Shown: positions 32,769 through 42,280, counted from the stretch's first letter. The stretch: 64,000 bases of DNA from an uncultured Polaribacter sp. (GCF_947501385.1 NZ_CANMVP010000012.1:1-64000), one strand, 5' to 3'. The notes: generated by a model not told the origin, from the letters alone. Program-made: numbers and translations.

Positions 32769-34682
32769 ATGAGCACAGAATTTGATAACATTTCATTTGA
32801 CATGCCAAAAACACAGTCTAATACTATAAAAGTAATTGGTGTTGGTGGCGGTGGAAGCAATGCAGTAAACCACATGTACACGCAGCAAATTAGAGGTGTA
32901 GACTTTGTAATTTGCAATACAGATGCACAAGCCTTAGAAAACAGTCCTGTTCCTAATAAAATTCAATTAGGAGCCAACTTAACCTCTGGTTTGGGTGCAG
33001 GTGCAAATCCAGAAATTGGGGCACAGGCAGCCAAAGAAAGCATGCAAGAGATTCAGCAAATGTTAAATACCCAAACAAAAATGGTATTTATAACCGCTGG
33101 TATGGGTGGAGGAACTGGAACGGGAGCAGCACCAATAATCGCAAAAATCGCAAAAGATATGGACATTCTTACGGTAGGTATCGTAACAATGCCCTTTGCT
33201 TTTGAAGGAAGAAGACGTTCAAAACAAGCACAATTAGGAATTGATCAACTGCGCCAAAATGTAGATTCTTTAATTGTAATTAACAATAATAAATTACGTG
33301 AAGTTTATGGAAACCTAGGTTTTAAAGCTGGTTTCTCTAAAGCAGATGAAGTTCTATCTACAGCTTCTCGTGGAATTGCAGAAGTCATTACACATCATTA
33401 CAAGCAAAATATTGACTTGCACGATGCAAAAACAGTACTTTCTAATAGTGGAACTGCTATTATGGGTTCTGCAAAAGAAGAAGGAAATGAAAGAGCAAAA
33501 ACCGCAATTGTAAAAGCCTTAGATTCGCCTTTATTGAATGATAATAAAATTACAGGAGCTAAAAATGTACTCTTGTTAATTGTATCTGGAACCAATGAAG
33601 TTACCTTAGATGAAATTGGAGAAATTAACGATTATATTCAAGATGAAGCAGGTTACGATGCCAACATTATCATGGGTATTGGTGAAGATGAAGAGTTAGG
33701 AGATGCCATTGCTGTAACGATTGTAGCTACAGGTTTTGCTGCAGATCAACAAAGTACAATTACGAATACTGAAGTTAAAAAAATTGTGCATACGTTAGAA
33801 GATGAGCAAAAGGCAACCTATAATTTTAGTGAAAAGACCATTTCAAAATCGCCAGTGGTAGATCAGCCAATTTCTAATTTAGTTGAAGAAAAAATAGTAC
33901 ATACTTTAGAAGATACAATTGAAGTTGAAGAAGTAAAATCAGCTCCAAAAATGGATTTGATTCCAACTTCTGAGTTGCTTGCAAATATGCCAGTTTCTTA
34001 TGACGAAATTTCTTTAGAGGTTATTTCTGAAAACGATTTTATTATTACAGATGTAACTCCAATTGTTCCAGAAATTGAAGTTGAAGAGCCAGAACAAATA
34101 CAAGCAGATTTGTTATTTGATTTGCCTTTAAATTCTTATACGGAAGTAAAAGCTGCTGAAGAAATTAAATTCAAATTGAATGAAGATGTCGTAAATACAA
34201 ATGATCTTGAAGTTTTTGAAGAAGAAGAAATTGTTTTTGAAAAGAAAGTAGAAGAAACACGTTATATATTAGAAGATTTTAATGCCAAACCAACTATTGG
34301 AAAAAGCTCTCATATTGTTGAAAAAACTGCAGTTGTTGAAGAAGAAGAAATTCAATTTGAATTAAAAACGACAGCACCACAAGCAACAATTAATAAAATT
34401 GAAACGAGAAGTGAAGAAGTTTCTCCTTTAGATTTAACAATTTCTGAACTACAACAAAGAGCAGAAGAAAGACGTCAAAAGATGAAAGGTTTCAACTATA
34501 AGTTTAATGATCAATTAAATAAAAACATAGATGAAATTGAGCGTCAGCCAGCCTACAAAAGACAAGGTTTAGATCTAAGTGCAGATGCACCCATAAGTAA
34601 GTCTAAAACAGCTATAAAAACAGACGATAATTCTATAGATTTTAAATCTAACAACTCGTTTTTACATGACAATGTAGATTAG
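32769..34682 (+). CDS. ftsZ: cell division GTPase FtsZ with long C-terminal region
   Basis: Tubulin-like GTPase forming the division ring. Core: VIGVGGGGSNAVNHM near 22-36, the tubulin signature GGGTGTGAAP near 113-122 and the T7 loop region NNNKLREVYG near 175-184. At 637 residues it is much longer than E. coli FtsZ (383). The extra ~310 residues form an acidic, low-complexity linker in which KIVHTLED occurs twice (about 339 and 375), followed by a basic stretch QRAEERRQKMKGFNYKFND shared by Bacteroidota FtsZ proteins and a short tail. Confidence 0.95.
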   Translation: MSTEFDNISFDMPKTQSNTIKVIGVGGGGSNAVNHMYTQQIRGVDFVICNTDAQALENSPVPNKIQLGANLTSGLGAGANPEIGAQAAKESMQEIQQMLNTQTKMVFITAGMGGGTGTGAAPIIAKIAKDMDILTVGIVTMPFAFEGRRRSKQAQLGIDQLRQNVDSLIVINNNKLREVYGNLGFKAGFSKADEVLSTASRGIAEVITHHYKQNIDLHDAKTVLSNSGTAIMGSAKEEGNERAKTAIVKALDSPLLNDNKITGAKNVLLLIVSGTNEVTLDEIGEINDYIQDEAGYDANIIMGIGEDEELGDAIAVTIVATGFAADQQSTITNTEVKKIVHTLEDEQKATYNFSEKTISKSPVVDQPISNLVEEKIVHTLEDTIEVEEVKSAPKMDLIPTSELLANMPVSYDEISLEVISENDFIITDVTPIVPEIEVEEPEQIQADLLFDLPLNSYTEVKAAEEIKFKLNEDVVNTNDLEVFEEEEIVFEKKVEETRYILEDFNAKPTIGKSSHIVEKTAVVEEEEIQFELKTTAPQATINKIETRSEEVSPLDLTISELQQRAEERRQKMKGFNYKFNDQLNKNIDEIERQPAYKRQGLDLSADAPISKSKTAIKTDDNSIDFKSNNSFLHDNVD

Positions 34683-34709
34683 CTAGAAATAAAGTATTCT
34701 AAATAGTAC

Positions 34710-34745
34710 AACCGCATCTTAGACCAATTAGATGCGGTTTTTTTT
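34710..34745 (+). terminator. rho-independent terminator of the dcw cluster
   Basis: ACCGCATCT (34711-34719) pairs perfectly with AGATGCGGT (34730-34738) and is followed by seven T. It ends the cluster 28 bases after the ftsZ stop. Confidence 0.9.
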
Positions 34746-34775
34746 AATTTTATATAATTGCATAGAATACTAAAA

Positions 34776-34810
34776 CTTCGACAGGCTCTCCCGAAATTTC
34801 GGAATTGACA
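34776..34810. repeat. left arm of an inverted repeat pair (CTTCGACAGGCTC)
   Basis: CTTCGACAGGCTC (34776-34788) followed by CCCGAAATTTCGG and AATTGACA. The second part resembles the outer palindrome of the 14-kb array. The right arm is at 35011-35023. Confidence 0.7.
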
Positions 34811-34819
34811 TTTGGACAT

Positions 34820-34954
34820 TTAATTGATTCTAGGGATGTCAGTCCGATAGCCAAAAAATTCTGACACAAGATTTGCTTCCTGATAAACAGCCAAAATACA
34901 ATGAATAATTTCATTTCTTACAGCATTTAATACCGCCATTTTATTTTTTAGATT
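34820..34954 (-). pseudogene. C-terminal remnant of an IS110-like transposase
   Basis: On the minus strand a frame of about 44 codons reads NLKNKMAVLNAVRNEIIHCI then LAVYQEANLVSEFFGYRTD and stops. The (K)NKMxVxNAVRNxxIHxxxA pattern is typical of the extreme C-terminus of IS110-family transposases. An in-frame stop lies right before it and the catalytic parts are absent, so it is a relic. It lies between the two arms of an inverted repeat. Confidence 0.55.
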
Positions 34955-35001
34955 TCACTGAAATAGTATTCAAATTCAAAATACCAATTAATAATAACTG
35001 T

Positions 35002-35026
35002 TGTCAGTCTGAGCCTGTCGAAGACT
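35002..35026. repeat. right arm of the inverted repeat pair (GAGCCTGTCGAAG)
   Basis: GTCAGTCTGAGCCTGTCGAA then GAC; GAGCCTGTCGAAG (35011-35023) is the exact reverse complement of 34776-34788. The pair encloses the IS110-like remnant. Confidence 0.7.
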
Positions 35027-35049
35027 ATAAAAGATTCATTGTTTGATTA

Positions 35050-37347
35050 TTAATTTTGAAGATATTTTTCTACACTTTCTCCCTTATATCTGGGAGTTTT
35101 AGAAACAATATAGATTTTTCTCATTTTTTTATCAATTGTTATACCTTTTATGGAGGAAGTAGCAATATACGTAAGATCTGATTCTGAGATTTTTTTACCA
35201 TTCAAATAATATGTAATGTTATCATCTTTTTTATATTTCTCTAATTTCTTTACATCAATAACTTCAAGATCAGTTCTATTTAAATCATCTAAAGGAGTTT
35301 TGGAGATCCAAACTTCATAGTTACCATTATTGGTGCTTTTGGAATGAATGCTTAATTTTTTATTTTTTTTTAGTAAATCAATTGCTTTATCAGAATTTAT
35401 AGGTTGTTTTTCATGATAAAAAGTGGCTCCTTTTTTGGCCATTTCAATCACCTGATCTAAATGATTCTTTGGAGGCTTTGGTGGTGGTGGAATTAATAAT
35501 CGATCTTCCTCTGTTAACTCACTTCTTAATTTATAAAAGATCTTGTTGTTTTTCGTTAACTTCAGATATGGGTAATGAGGATGAATGGGTCTTTTTGATT
35601 TTCTTTTATCTTCTTTAGATAACTTAAAATATAATGAACCTAACAATGAGAAGCTTTCTTGTAATTCCTTTTGTCTCTCTTGAGAACTCTTTACGAAATG
35701 AGGCTTTTGAACTCTATTAGATTCGTATAACTTATTTAGCTTATTGTATTTTTCATTAGATTCTTTTCTTGCTTCTTTTATAAAGGAAGGAACAGAATCA
35801 TTTTCTACATAGCTTATTTTTAAAGCATTTACATCTTTTAATTTTAATCGAATATCTTCTATTGTTTTTGTTCCTTTTTTGCGCTTAGATTTTATTGATG
35901 TTGTTCTAATAGGTACGCTTTGCCTTGAAGATTTTTGAGTTGGAATAGGCGAATCTATATAATCTTTCTTTTTTGGAGCGTCTTCTACAATTTCGATTAT
36001 ATTTTCTTTTTTTAGATATTCTAAATAATCATTGACTCTTTTTTTGTTTTGATTTTCAAAATATGTAAATGTTTCTAAATTAATTTGATTTTTTTGTGGA
36101 AAACGTTTGCTTCTTGCATTATTATTGACAAAGCTGTTAAAATATCTAGCAAAATCAGTATTCTTATACTTTTCTAAAACTTCGTTTTTAACCACTTTTC
36201 CGTCAATCCAAATAGCATGCTTTTCTCTATTTTTGAAATCTTCAAGCTGTTTTTTTGAAGGAACGTTCTTTTTAAATTCCAAAGGTGGTGGTGGTGGGAG
36301 GTTTAATAATTCCTTTTCTTCACGACTCATTTCCGCATAACGCTTGGAAGTCTTTTTACCTTTCTTGTCTGTAAATGTTATAAAGACAGTTTTATTGATA
36401 TACTCTTTGTACATCTCAGAATCAGTCAGTTTTTCTTGATTGTTAGGCTGCTCATAAATAGTCTCAATCTTCTCTTGCTTTTCCTGCGCTTCCACTCTTT
36501 CTGCAAAGAGAAAGACAACGCCTGTTAATAACGGAATTACCGCCAGCTTTTTTAACCAGATGTTGGTTTTTGATCTTTGTGTTGTCATCATTTTTAGTCT
36601 TTTTTTAGTAAGTGAATAATTCAAATTACTGGCCAAGTAATATGCGTTGTTCCAAGCAGCTTTGTTCAATAATAAATGCTGATAATGGAAAGTGTTTTTA
36701 TGTTGTATGATTACGTTTTCATCCGCTAAAAATTCATGATTTAATTGAACGGCTTTCTTCAAAAAGATAAAAAGCGGATTTATCCAAAAAATAATTTGTA
36801 GCAGTTCAATTAAAAGTACATCAATAGTATGCTTTTGAGTAACATGTGTTAACTCGTGTGTAAATAATTCTTCCTCAATAAGACCTTTTTTATAATCAGT
36901 TTTATTGATGAAAATAGCTTTCCAAAAAGTATGAGGTAGAATTTTATCATCAACCAAAACTAAAGTAGCGTTTTGATGCGCTATCTTTTCATTCAACCTT
37001 ATTTTTCGAATGATTTTAAATAAGTTTCGCCCAAATCGAAGGAATAATATCGAAGAAATTAATAAATAAAAGCTAATAAAATAGATGGTATAATCTCTGG
37101 TTTCTTCAACAATGATGGCTGTAGTACCTTCCGTAAAAACGGGTTGTTCAAAAGTTTGAGTTACTGTAATTACTTCTGGAATCGCTGCGACAGTAATGGT
37201 AGCAAAAGGCACTAAGAATGATAATAAAACTCCAATTAATAGATAGAAACGATTGAAAGCGTGCATTTTTTCTTTCTCTAATACAAAGTGATAGAAAAAT
37301 AGCAGAAGTGCCAAACAACTTGCCGATTTTAGAACGTATGTGATCAT
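35050..37347 (-). CDS. BlaR1-type M56 family metallopeptidase/sensor
   Basis: Membrane protein of 765 residues. The N-terminal half has about four transmembrane helices and the M56 zinc motif HELTH (in LFTHELTHVTQKHTID, around residue 165), the protease that in BlaR1/MecR1 leads to cleavage of the BlaI repressor. The C-terminal ~470 residues lack a penicillin-binding domain. They are charged and repeat-like, with two PPPPP-type segments (LNLPPPPPLEFKK and LIPPPPKPPK), so the signal sensed is unknown and probably not a beta-lactam. The start overlaps the blaI stop by 4 bases. Confidence 0.85.
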   Translation of the reverse strand: MITYVLKSASCLALLLFFYHFVLEKEKMHAFNRFYLLIGVLLSFLVPFATITVAAIPEVITVTQTFEQPVFTEGTTAIIVEETRDYTIYFISFYLLISSILFLRFGRNLFKIIRKIRLNEKIAHQNATLVLVDDKILPHTFWKAIFINKTDYKKGLIEEELFTHELTHVTQKHTIDVLLIELLQIIFWINPLFIFLKKAVQLNHEFLADENVIIQHKNTFHYQHLLLNKAAWNNAYYLASNLNYSLTKKRLKMMTTQRSKTNIWLKKLAVIPLLTGVVFLFAERVEAQEKQEKIETIYEQPNNQEKLTDSEMYKEYINKTVFITFTDKKGKKTSKRYAEMSREEKELLNLPPPPPLEFKKNVPSKKQLEDFKNREKHAIWIDGKVVKNEVLEKYKNTDFARYFNSFVNNNARSKRFPQKNQINLETFTYFENQNKKRVNDYLEYLKKENIIEIVEDAPKKKDYIDSPIPTQKSSRQSVPIRTTSIKSKRKKGTKTIEDIRLKLKDVNALKISYVENDSVPSFIKEARKESNEKYNKLNKLYESNRVQKPHFVKSSQERQKELQESFSLLGSLYFKLSKEDKRKSKRPIHPHYPYLKLTKNNKIFYKLRSELTEEDRLLIPPPPKPPKNHLDQVIEMAKKGATFYHEKQPINSDKAIDLLKKNKKLSIHSKSTNNGNYEVWISKTPLDDLNRTDLEVIDVKKLEKYKKDDNITYYLNGKKISESDLTYIATSSIKGITIDKKMRKIYIVSKTPRYKGESVEKYLQN

Positions 37348-37715
37348 TTTTGCTGTTTTTTAATTTGACTGTCAATTACTTTTTTCAAATCTTCTAACTC
37401 AGCTGTAGAAAGGTTGGTTTCTTTTGTGAAAAAAGAAGCAAACTGACTGGCAGAATCATTAAAGAAATTTTTAATTAATCCGTTTACATGCTTCGAAAAA
37501 TAATCTGTCTTTTTAATTATCGGGAAATATTCTCTTGATTTCCCAAACAATGTATAATCTATAAAACCCTTATCAGAAATTCGTTTCAACAAAGTAGCAA
37601 CCGTTGTTGTTGCAGGTTTTGGTTCTGGGAAATCTTCTAGTAAATCTTTTAAAAATGCTTTTTTACGTTTCCATAAATATTGCATTAATTGTTCTTCGGT
37701 TTTAGATAATTGCAT
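37344..37715 (-). CDS. BlaI/MecI family transcriptional repressor
   Basis: Winged-helix repressor of 123 residues: LSKTEEQLMQYLWKRKKAFL at the start, the recognition-helix region PKPATTTVATLLKRISDKGFI (about 32-52) and a C-terminal dimerisation part. Partner of the downstream M56 protein, with which it is translationally coupled. Two dyad operators of the TACA/TGTA type lie directly upstream, so autorepression relieved by the sensor protease is predicted. Confidence 0.92.
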   Translation of the reverse strand: MQLSKTEEQLMQYLWKRKKAFLKDLLEDFPEPKPATTTVATLLKRISDKGFIDYTLFGKSREYFPIIKKTDYFSKHVNGLIKNFFNDSASQFASFFTKETNLSTAELEDLKKVIDSQIKKQQK

Positions 37716-37732
37716 AAGAAGTTTTATTTTTT

Positions 37733-37778
37733 ACTCTACAAACATAGAATAAAAAAATGAATTCTACAAATGTAGAGT
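37733..37778 (-). promoter_or_regulatory. double BlaI-type operator overlapping the promoter
   Basis: Box 1 ACTCTACAAACATAGAAT (37733-37750) and box 2 ATTCTACAAATGTAGAGT (37761-37778) are each dyads and are also inverted copies of each other, 28 bases centre to centre. On the minus strand each contains a TAnnTTTG sequence (TATGTTTG and TACATTTG), so repressor binding would cover the -7 element. Box 1 is about 24 bases from the blaI start. Confidence 0.8.
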
Positions 37779-37838
37779 TAAATTTAGACGATGACTTTTC
37801 ATATATTTGTTGAAAATTGTTAGAAAAATCCATAAAAA

Positions 37839-38465
37839 ATGAAAGGAAAATTAGTAGTGTTGGCTAGTATTATTTTGTTCACCTCTTGTGCAACTAAGAA
37901 ATTTAATGAAAAATGGTTGTCTAAAAAAGCACCCGAAACTTTTAAAGCTCGTTTTGAAACAACACAAGGAACTTTCGATATTGAAGCCAAAAGAGAATGG
38001 TCTCCTAAAGGTGTAGACAGACTGTATCAATTAATTAAGTATGGCTATTATACAGATGTAGCTATTTATAGAGTTGTGCCAAATTTTGTGGCTCAATTTG
38101 GAATTCACAATGATTCTTTGATCAATAAAAGTTGGCAAAAAGGGATAGAAGATGAACCTGTACTTGTTAAAAATGACTCGATGACCATTGCTTTTGCAAG
38201 AGGTGGTGTAAAAACAAGGTCGAATCAAATTTTTATCAACTTAAAAGAGAATAAAAGACTCAATACATTAACCTATTCTGGAGTTTCAGGTTTTCCTGTA
38301 GTGGCAAAGGTGATTGCTGGTCAAGAAACTGTTTTGAATTTTTACGATGGTTATGGCGATAGATTAGGAAGACAGCAGGGTAAAATAAATGAATTCGGAA
38401 ATGCATTTTTGAAAGAAAAATACCCGAAAGTAGATTATATTCAAAAAGCATATTTTATCAAATAA
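37839..38465 (+). CDS. peptidylprolyl isomerase, cyclophilin-type lipoprotein
   Basis: Predicted lipoprotein of 208 residues: signal VLASIILFTSC, lipidated Cys17. The rest is a cyclophilin-type fold: FETTQGTFDIEAKREWSPKGVDRLYQLI near 38-65, YTDVAIYRVVPNFVAQFGIHND near 71-92 and SNQIFINLKEN near 128-138. It would catalyse proline cis-trans isomerisation during folding of periplasmic or outer-membrane proteins. The canonical FxRxxxxFxxQGGD motif is altered (YRVVPNFVAQFGI). Diverges from blaI; ends at a bidirectional terminator. Confidence 0.87.
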   Translation: MKGKLVVLASIILFTSCATKKFNEKWLSKKAPETFKARFETTQGTFDIEAKREWSPKGVDRLYQLIKYGYYTDVAIYRVVPNFVAQFGIHNDSLINKSWQKGIEDEPVLVKNDSMTIAFARGGVKTRSNQIFINLKENKRLNTLTYSGVSGFPVVAKVIAGQETVLNFYDGYGDRLGRQQGKINEFGNAFLKEKYPKVDYIQKAYFIK

Positions 38466-38490
38466 AAAAAGCCCCATTTTGGGGCTTTCG
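38466..38490. terminator. bidirectional terminator
   Basis: AAAGCCCC (38468-38475) pairs perfectly with GGGGCTTT (38481-38488), with A-run before and T-run after. It serves both the isomerase gene (plus) and the S9 peptidase gene (minus). Confidence 0.88.
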
Positions 38491-38496
38491 TGTTTA

Positions 38497-40824
38497 TTAT
38501 TTTAACTGAAAACCTTTAGCAGGTTTTGCATCTAATAAATGCGTTACAAAATAATCCCAACGTTTTCGGGTCATGTATTTGGTCATGTCTCCATAACCAT
38601 GTCTTTGGTTTGGGTATAAAATCATGTCGAAATCTTTGTTTGCTTTAATCAAAGCTTCCACTACCAACATGGTGTTTGATGGTGGCACATTATTGTCCAT
38701 AGAACCATGTGTAATTAATAATTTTCCTTTTAAATCTTTGGCTATTAATTGATTTGCTTGATTGTCGTAATTTGTAGTCCCGTCAATTTTTCCTTCTATA
38801 TTTCCTTCAGTCAAAAGACCTTGCCATTTTTCTCCCCAGTCTGCTTCGTAATTTCTATTGTCATGATTTCCTGCACCTGAAACTGCAACGTCATAAAATT
38901 CTGGATATGCAAAAACAGCTCTTGTAGAGGCAAAACCACCACCAGAATGCCCCCAAATACCAACGCTTTCAATATCCATTCCTTTATATTGTTGCGCTAA
39001 TTGTTTTATTGCAGTTATATTATCTGGCAAACCATTATCGCCCATATTTCCATAATAGGCATCATGAAAAGATTTCGAACGCATTGGAGTTCCCATCGCA
39101 TCAACTGCAACCACAACAAAACCTAACTCTGCAACTGCTTGAAAATCTCTCCAAACGGGTCTAAAACCATAATTTCCAACGCTTCCCGATTGTGGACCTG
39201 GATAAATATAATTTAAAACAGGATATTTTTTGTTTTCTTGATAGTGACTCGGTAAACACATGATTCCGTAAATGTCTGTTTTTTCATCTCTTGCTTTTAC
39301 AGAAAACTCAATAGGCTCTTGCCAATTTGCAGCTTTTAATGCAGAAATGTCTGCGGTTTCTAAATCCATAATTTTTTCTCCATTCCCGTTTCTTAAAACA
39401 GAAATTGGTGGATTTGTAGTTGTAGAATAGGTGTCTACGAACTTCGAATAATCATCAGAAAAAGTTACCGTATGAGTTCCTTTTGAAGGTGTTAAATTGA
39501 TGAGGTTCGAACCATCAAAATTTACTTTGTAGTAATAGTTGTGATACGGATTGCCTTCTTCTTTACCACCAGCTGTAAAACAAATTTGTCTATTTTCTGT
39601 GTCAATATTTTTAACTTGTTTTACAATCCAAACTCCAGAAGTAATTTGGTTTTTCAATTCTTTTGTATTCAAATCATATAAATAAAGATGCCCCCAATTT
39701 GTTTTTTCTGAATACCAAACAAACTCGTTAGAATCGAATAAAACCTTCCAGTTTTCTGTATTTACACCAGATTCATAATAAGTGTCAACTACTTCTTTAT
39801 GAATAGATGCCACTGTACCCGAATTTGCATCAGCAATTTGTAAATGCGCTATTTTATGATCTCTAGACCCAGAAACAAAAGCAAATTTTGTGCCTTCGGC
39901 ATTCCATTGTGCATCTAACAATTCATTATTTCTACCCGCAATATGATCTGTGGTAGAACCTCTTTGAAAATCTTTTTCCATTTGTAAACGAACCGTTTTT
40001 GGTTGGTTTCCTAAATGAATAATTACACGTTCTATGGTAAAAACCTTTTCATCTCCAGGAAGCGGGTGTTTCCAAGCTTCTAACTTTGGGTGCCCAACAT
40101 TCGTAGAGGTCAAATACATCATACCAACGCCTCTTGCATCTTGTTGAAAGGTTGCAATTTTATCTGAATCTGGTGACCATTTTAAAACAGCACCATCACT
40201 TTTAATCCAACCAGCATTGTTGGTAGCATATCCATAATCTTCAACACCATCAAAAGTAACCTGTGTTTTTTTATCGGTTTCTAAATTACGAATCCACAAA
40301 TTATAATTGTTAATATAAGCCGCTAACTTTCCGTTTGGAGAAACATGCTCATTTCTCGATGCTTTTTTAGATGTCGATTTTTTTTCATTTAAAGAGTCAT
40401 TATTTATATTGTATGTATATTTTTTTCCAGAAGTTGTGAAACTCATCAGGTTTAAATCTTCAGAAAAAGAAATTCCATAAATTGGCAGTGCAGTTGCTTT
40501 TATTTCTTTGTCTGCTTTTTTAGACAATATAGCTGCTAATTTTTGATGATCGAAAGCATTTTCTTTGGTTTTTAATTTTGAATCTACCAAAACGAATCTT
40601 TTTCCGTCTTTATTAGTGGTTGAATAGAGCAGTTTGTCTTTACCAACAAATGAACTTCTACTCACTTGATTGTATACAAGGCCATACAAACTTCTGTCCA
40701 TATATTTTGCCGCTGCTTCATATTCTGCTACGGTAAATTCTTTCTGTTTTTTTTCGGTATTACAACTTAAAATACTTATTGAAATACAGGTTAGAACTAC
40801 AATTTTTAAAAAATTTAATTTCAT
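38497..40824 (-). CDS. S9 family peptidase (DPP-IV/prolyl oligopeptidase type), lipoprotein
   Basis: Cell-envelope serine peptidase of 775 residues: lipoprotein signal KIVVLTCISISILSC, an N-terminal beta-propeller (WSPDSDKIATFQQDARGVG, WYSEKTNWGHLYLYD repeats) and a C-terminal alpha/beta-hydrolase domain with nucleophile GHSGGG, the acid region SMDNNVPPSN and His in NQRHGYG. It should cleave dipeptides from peptide N-termini in the periplasm. The ATG at 40824 starts the signal; a longer frame from 40911 runs into the dipeptidase gene and is not used. Eleven bases after the M20 gene, so probably one transcript. Confidence 0.9.
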   Translation of the reverse strand: MKLNFLKIVVLTCISISILSCNTEKKQKEFTVAEYEAAAKYMDRSLYGLVYNQVSRSSFVGKDKLLYSTTNKDGKRFVLVDSKLKTKENAFDHQKLAAILSKKADKEIKATALPIYGISFSEDLNLMSFTTSGKKYTYNINNDSLNEKKSTSKKASRNEHVSPNGKLAAYINNYNLWIRNLETDKKTQVTFDGVEDYGYATNNAGWIKSDGAVLKWSPDSDKIATFQQDARGVGMMYLTSTNVGHPKLEAWKHPLPGDEKVFTIERVIIHLGNQPKTVRLQMEKDFQRGSTTDHIAGRNNELLDAQWNAEGTKFAFVSGSRDHKIAHLQIADANSGTVASIHKEVVDTYYESGVNTENWKVLFDSNEFVWYSEKTNWGHLYLYDLNTKELKNQITSGVWIVKQVKNIDTENRQICFTAGGKEEGNPYHNYYYKVNFDGSNLINLTPSKGTHTVTFSDDYSKFVDTYSTTTNPPISVLRNGNGEKIMDLETADISALKAANWQEPIEFSVKARDEKTDIYGIMCLPSHYQENKKYPVLNYIYPGPQSGSVGNYGFRPVWRDFQAVAELGFVVVAVDAMGTPMRSKSFHDAYYGNMGDNGLPDNITAIKQLAQQYKGMDIESVGIWGHSGGGFASTRAVFAYPEFYDVAVSGAGNHDNRNYEADWGEKWQGLLTEGNIEGKIDGTTNYDNQANQLIAKDLKGKLLITHGSMDNNVPPSNTMLVVEALIKANKDFDMILYPNQRHGYGDMTKYMTRKRWDYFVTHLLDAKPAKGFQLK

Positions 40825-40835
40825 TTGTGTTCGTT

Positions 40836-42230
40836 TTATTGTTGTTGAGATAACTCTGTAAAATATTGATAAAAATAAGGAATGGTTTCTATGCCTTTTA
40901 GATAATTCCATATACCAAAATGTTCGTCTGGAGAATGAATTGCATCCGAATCTAAACCAAAGCCCATTAAAATAGTTTTGCTTTTTAACTCTTGTTCAAA
41001 CAATGCAACAATAGGAATACTTCCTCCGCTTCTTTGCGGAATTGGCGTTTTTCCAAATGTAGTTTTATAGGCTTTACTAGCAGCTTGATACGAAATTGTA
41101 TCCATAGGAGTAACGTAACCTTGACCTCCGTGATGTGGTTTTACAACAACTTTCACAGATTTTGGAGCAATACTTTCAAAGTGATTTTTAAACAATTGAG
41201 TAATATCTTTCCAATCTTGATTCGGAACTAAACGCATAGAGATTTTTGCATAAGCTTTGCTCGCAATTACCGTTTTTGCACCTTCACCAGTATAGCCTCC
41301 CCAAATTCCGTTGACGTCTAAAGTGGGTCTAATGGCGTTCCTTTCATTTGTAGAATATCCATTTTCACCATAAACTTCGTCGATATCTAAAGCTTTTTTG
41401 TAGTTTTCTAAAGAAAAGGGTGCTTTTGCCATTTCTGCTCTTTCTTCTTTAGATAAATCTTCTACTTTATCATAAAAACCAGGAATGGTAATGTGATTAT
41501 TTTCATCATGCAACGAGGCAATCATTTTGGTTAAAATATTGATAGGATTTGCAACTGCACCACCATACAAACCAGAATGTAAGTCTCTATTTGGTCCAGT
41601 AACTACTACTTCTACATAACTTAAACCCCTCAAGCCCGTTGTAATGGAAGGTATGTCATTTGCAATCATTCCAGTATCGGAAATTAAAATAACGTCATTG
41701 GCTAATTTTTCTTTGTTTCTAGGAACAAACCAAGCCAAACTTTCTGAACCAACTTCTTCTTCACCCTCAATCATAAATTTTACGTTACAAGGTAAATTTC
41801 CTGAACTAGTCATGTATTCTAAAGCCTTTATATGCATGTACATTTGTCCTTTATCATCACAAGCTCCTCTGGCAAAAATGGCACCTTCAGGGTGAATGGG
41901 TGTTTTTTTGATAACAGGTTCAAAGGGAGGAGAAGTCCACAGCTCAATAGGATCTGCAGGTTGCACATCATAATGACCATATACTAAAACGGTTGGAAGA
42001 TTTTTATCAATTATTTTTTCTCCATAAATTATTGGATATCCTGGAGTTTCACACATTTCAACATGGTCACAACCTGCTTTTTTTAGACTTTCTAAAACAA
42101 AATCAGCCGTATTTAAAACGTCTTTTTTATAAGCGGTATCGGCACTTATTGATGGTATTTTTAAGAGGTTTATTAGTTCATCTAAAAACCTTTCTTTGTT
42201 TTCTTGAATGTAAGTTTGAATCGTATGCAT
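40836..42230 (-). CDS. M20 family dipeptidase
   Basis: Cytoplasmic zinc peptidase of 464 residues (CNDP-like/PepV-like M20). Metal ligands: YGHYDVQPADP near 84-94 (His, Asp), CDDKGQ near 118-123 (bridging Asp), EGEEEVGS near 150-157 (catalytic and metal Glu), SDTG near 184 and a C-terminal SPDEHFGIWN (His). Completes peptide breakdown together with the secreted S9 peptidase that follows. Confidence 0.92.
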   Translation of the reverse strand: MHTIQTYIQENKERFLDELINLLKIPSISADTAYKKDVLNTADFVLESLKKAGCDHVEMCETPGYPIIYGEKIIDKNLPTVLVYGHYDVQPADPIELWTSPPFEPVIKKTPIHPEGAIFARGACDDKGQMYMHIKALEYMTSSGNLPCNVKFMIEGEEEVGSESLAWFVPRNKEKLANDVILISDTGMIANDIPSITTGLRGLSYVEVVVTGPNRDLHSGLYGGAVANPINILTKMIASLHDENNHITIPGFYDKVEDLSKEERAEMAKAPFSLENYKKALDIDEVYGENGYSTNERNAIRPTLDVNGIWGGYTGEGAKTVIASKAYAKISMRLVPNQDWKDITQLFKNHFESIAPKSVKVVVKPHHGGQGYVTPMDTISYQAASKAYKTTFGKTPIPQRSGGSIPIVALFEQELKSKTILMGFGLDSDAIHSPDEHFGIWNYLKGIETIPYFYQYFTELSQQQ

Positions 42231-42280
42231 GAAGTGTTTTTTATTTCTCTCTCAAAAATAGAAAAATAATAATGAACTAC

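Noticed and set aside
40825..40911. N-terminal extension of the S9 peptidase from an upstream start
   Set aside because: It overlaps the M20 dipeptidase gene end and precedes a perfect lipoprotein signal that begins at 40824.
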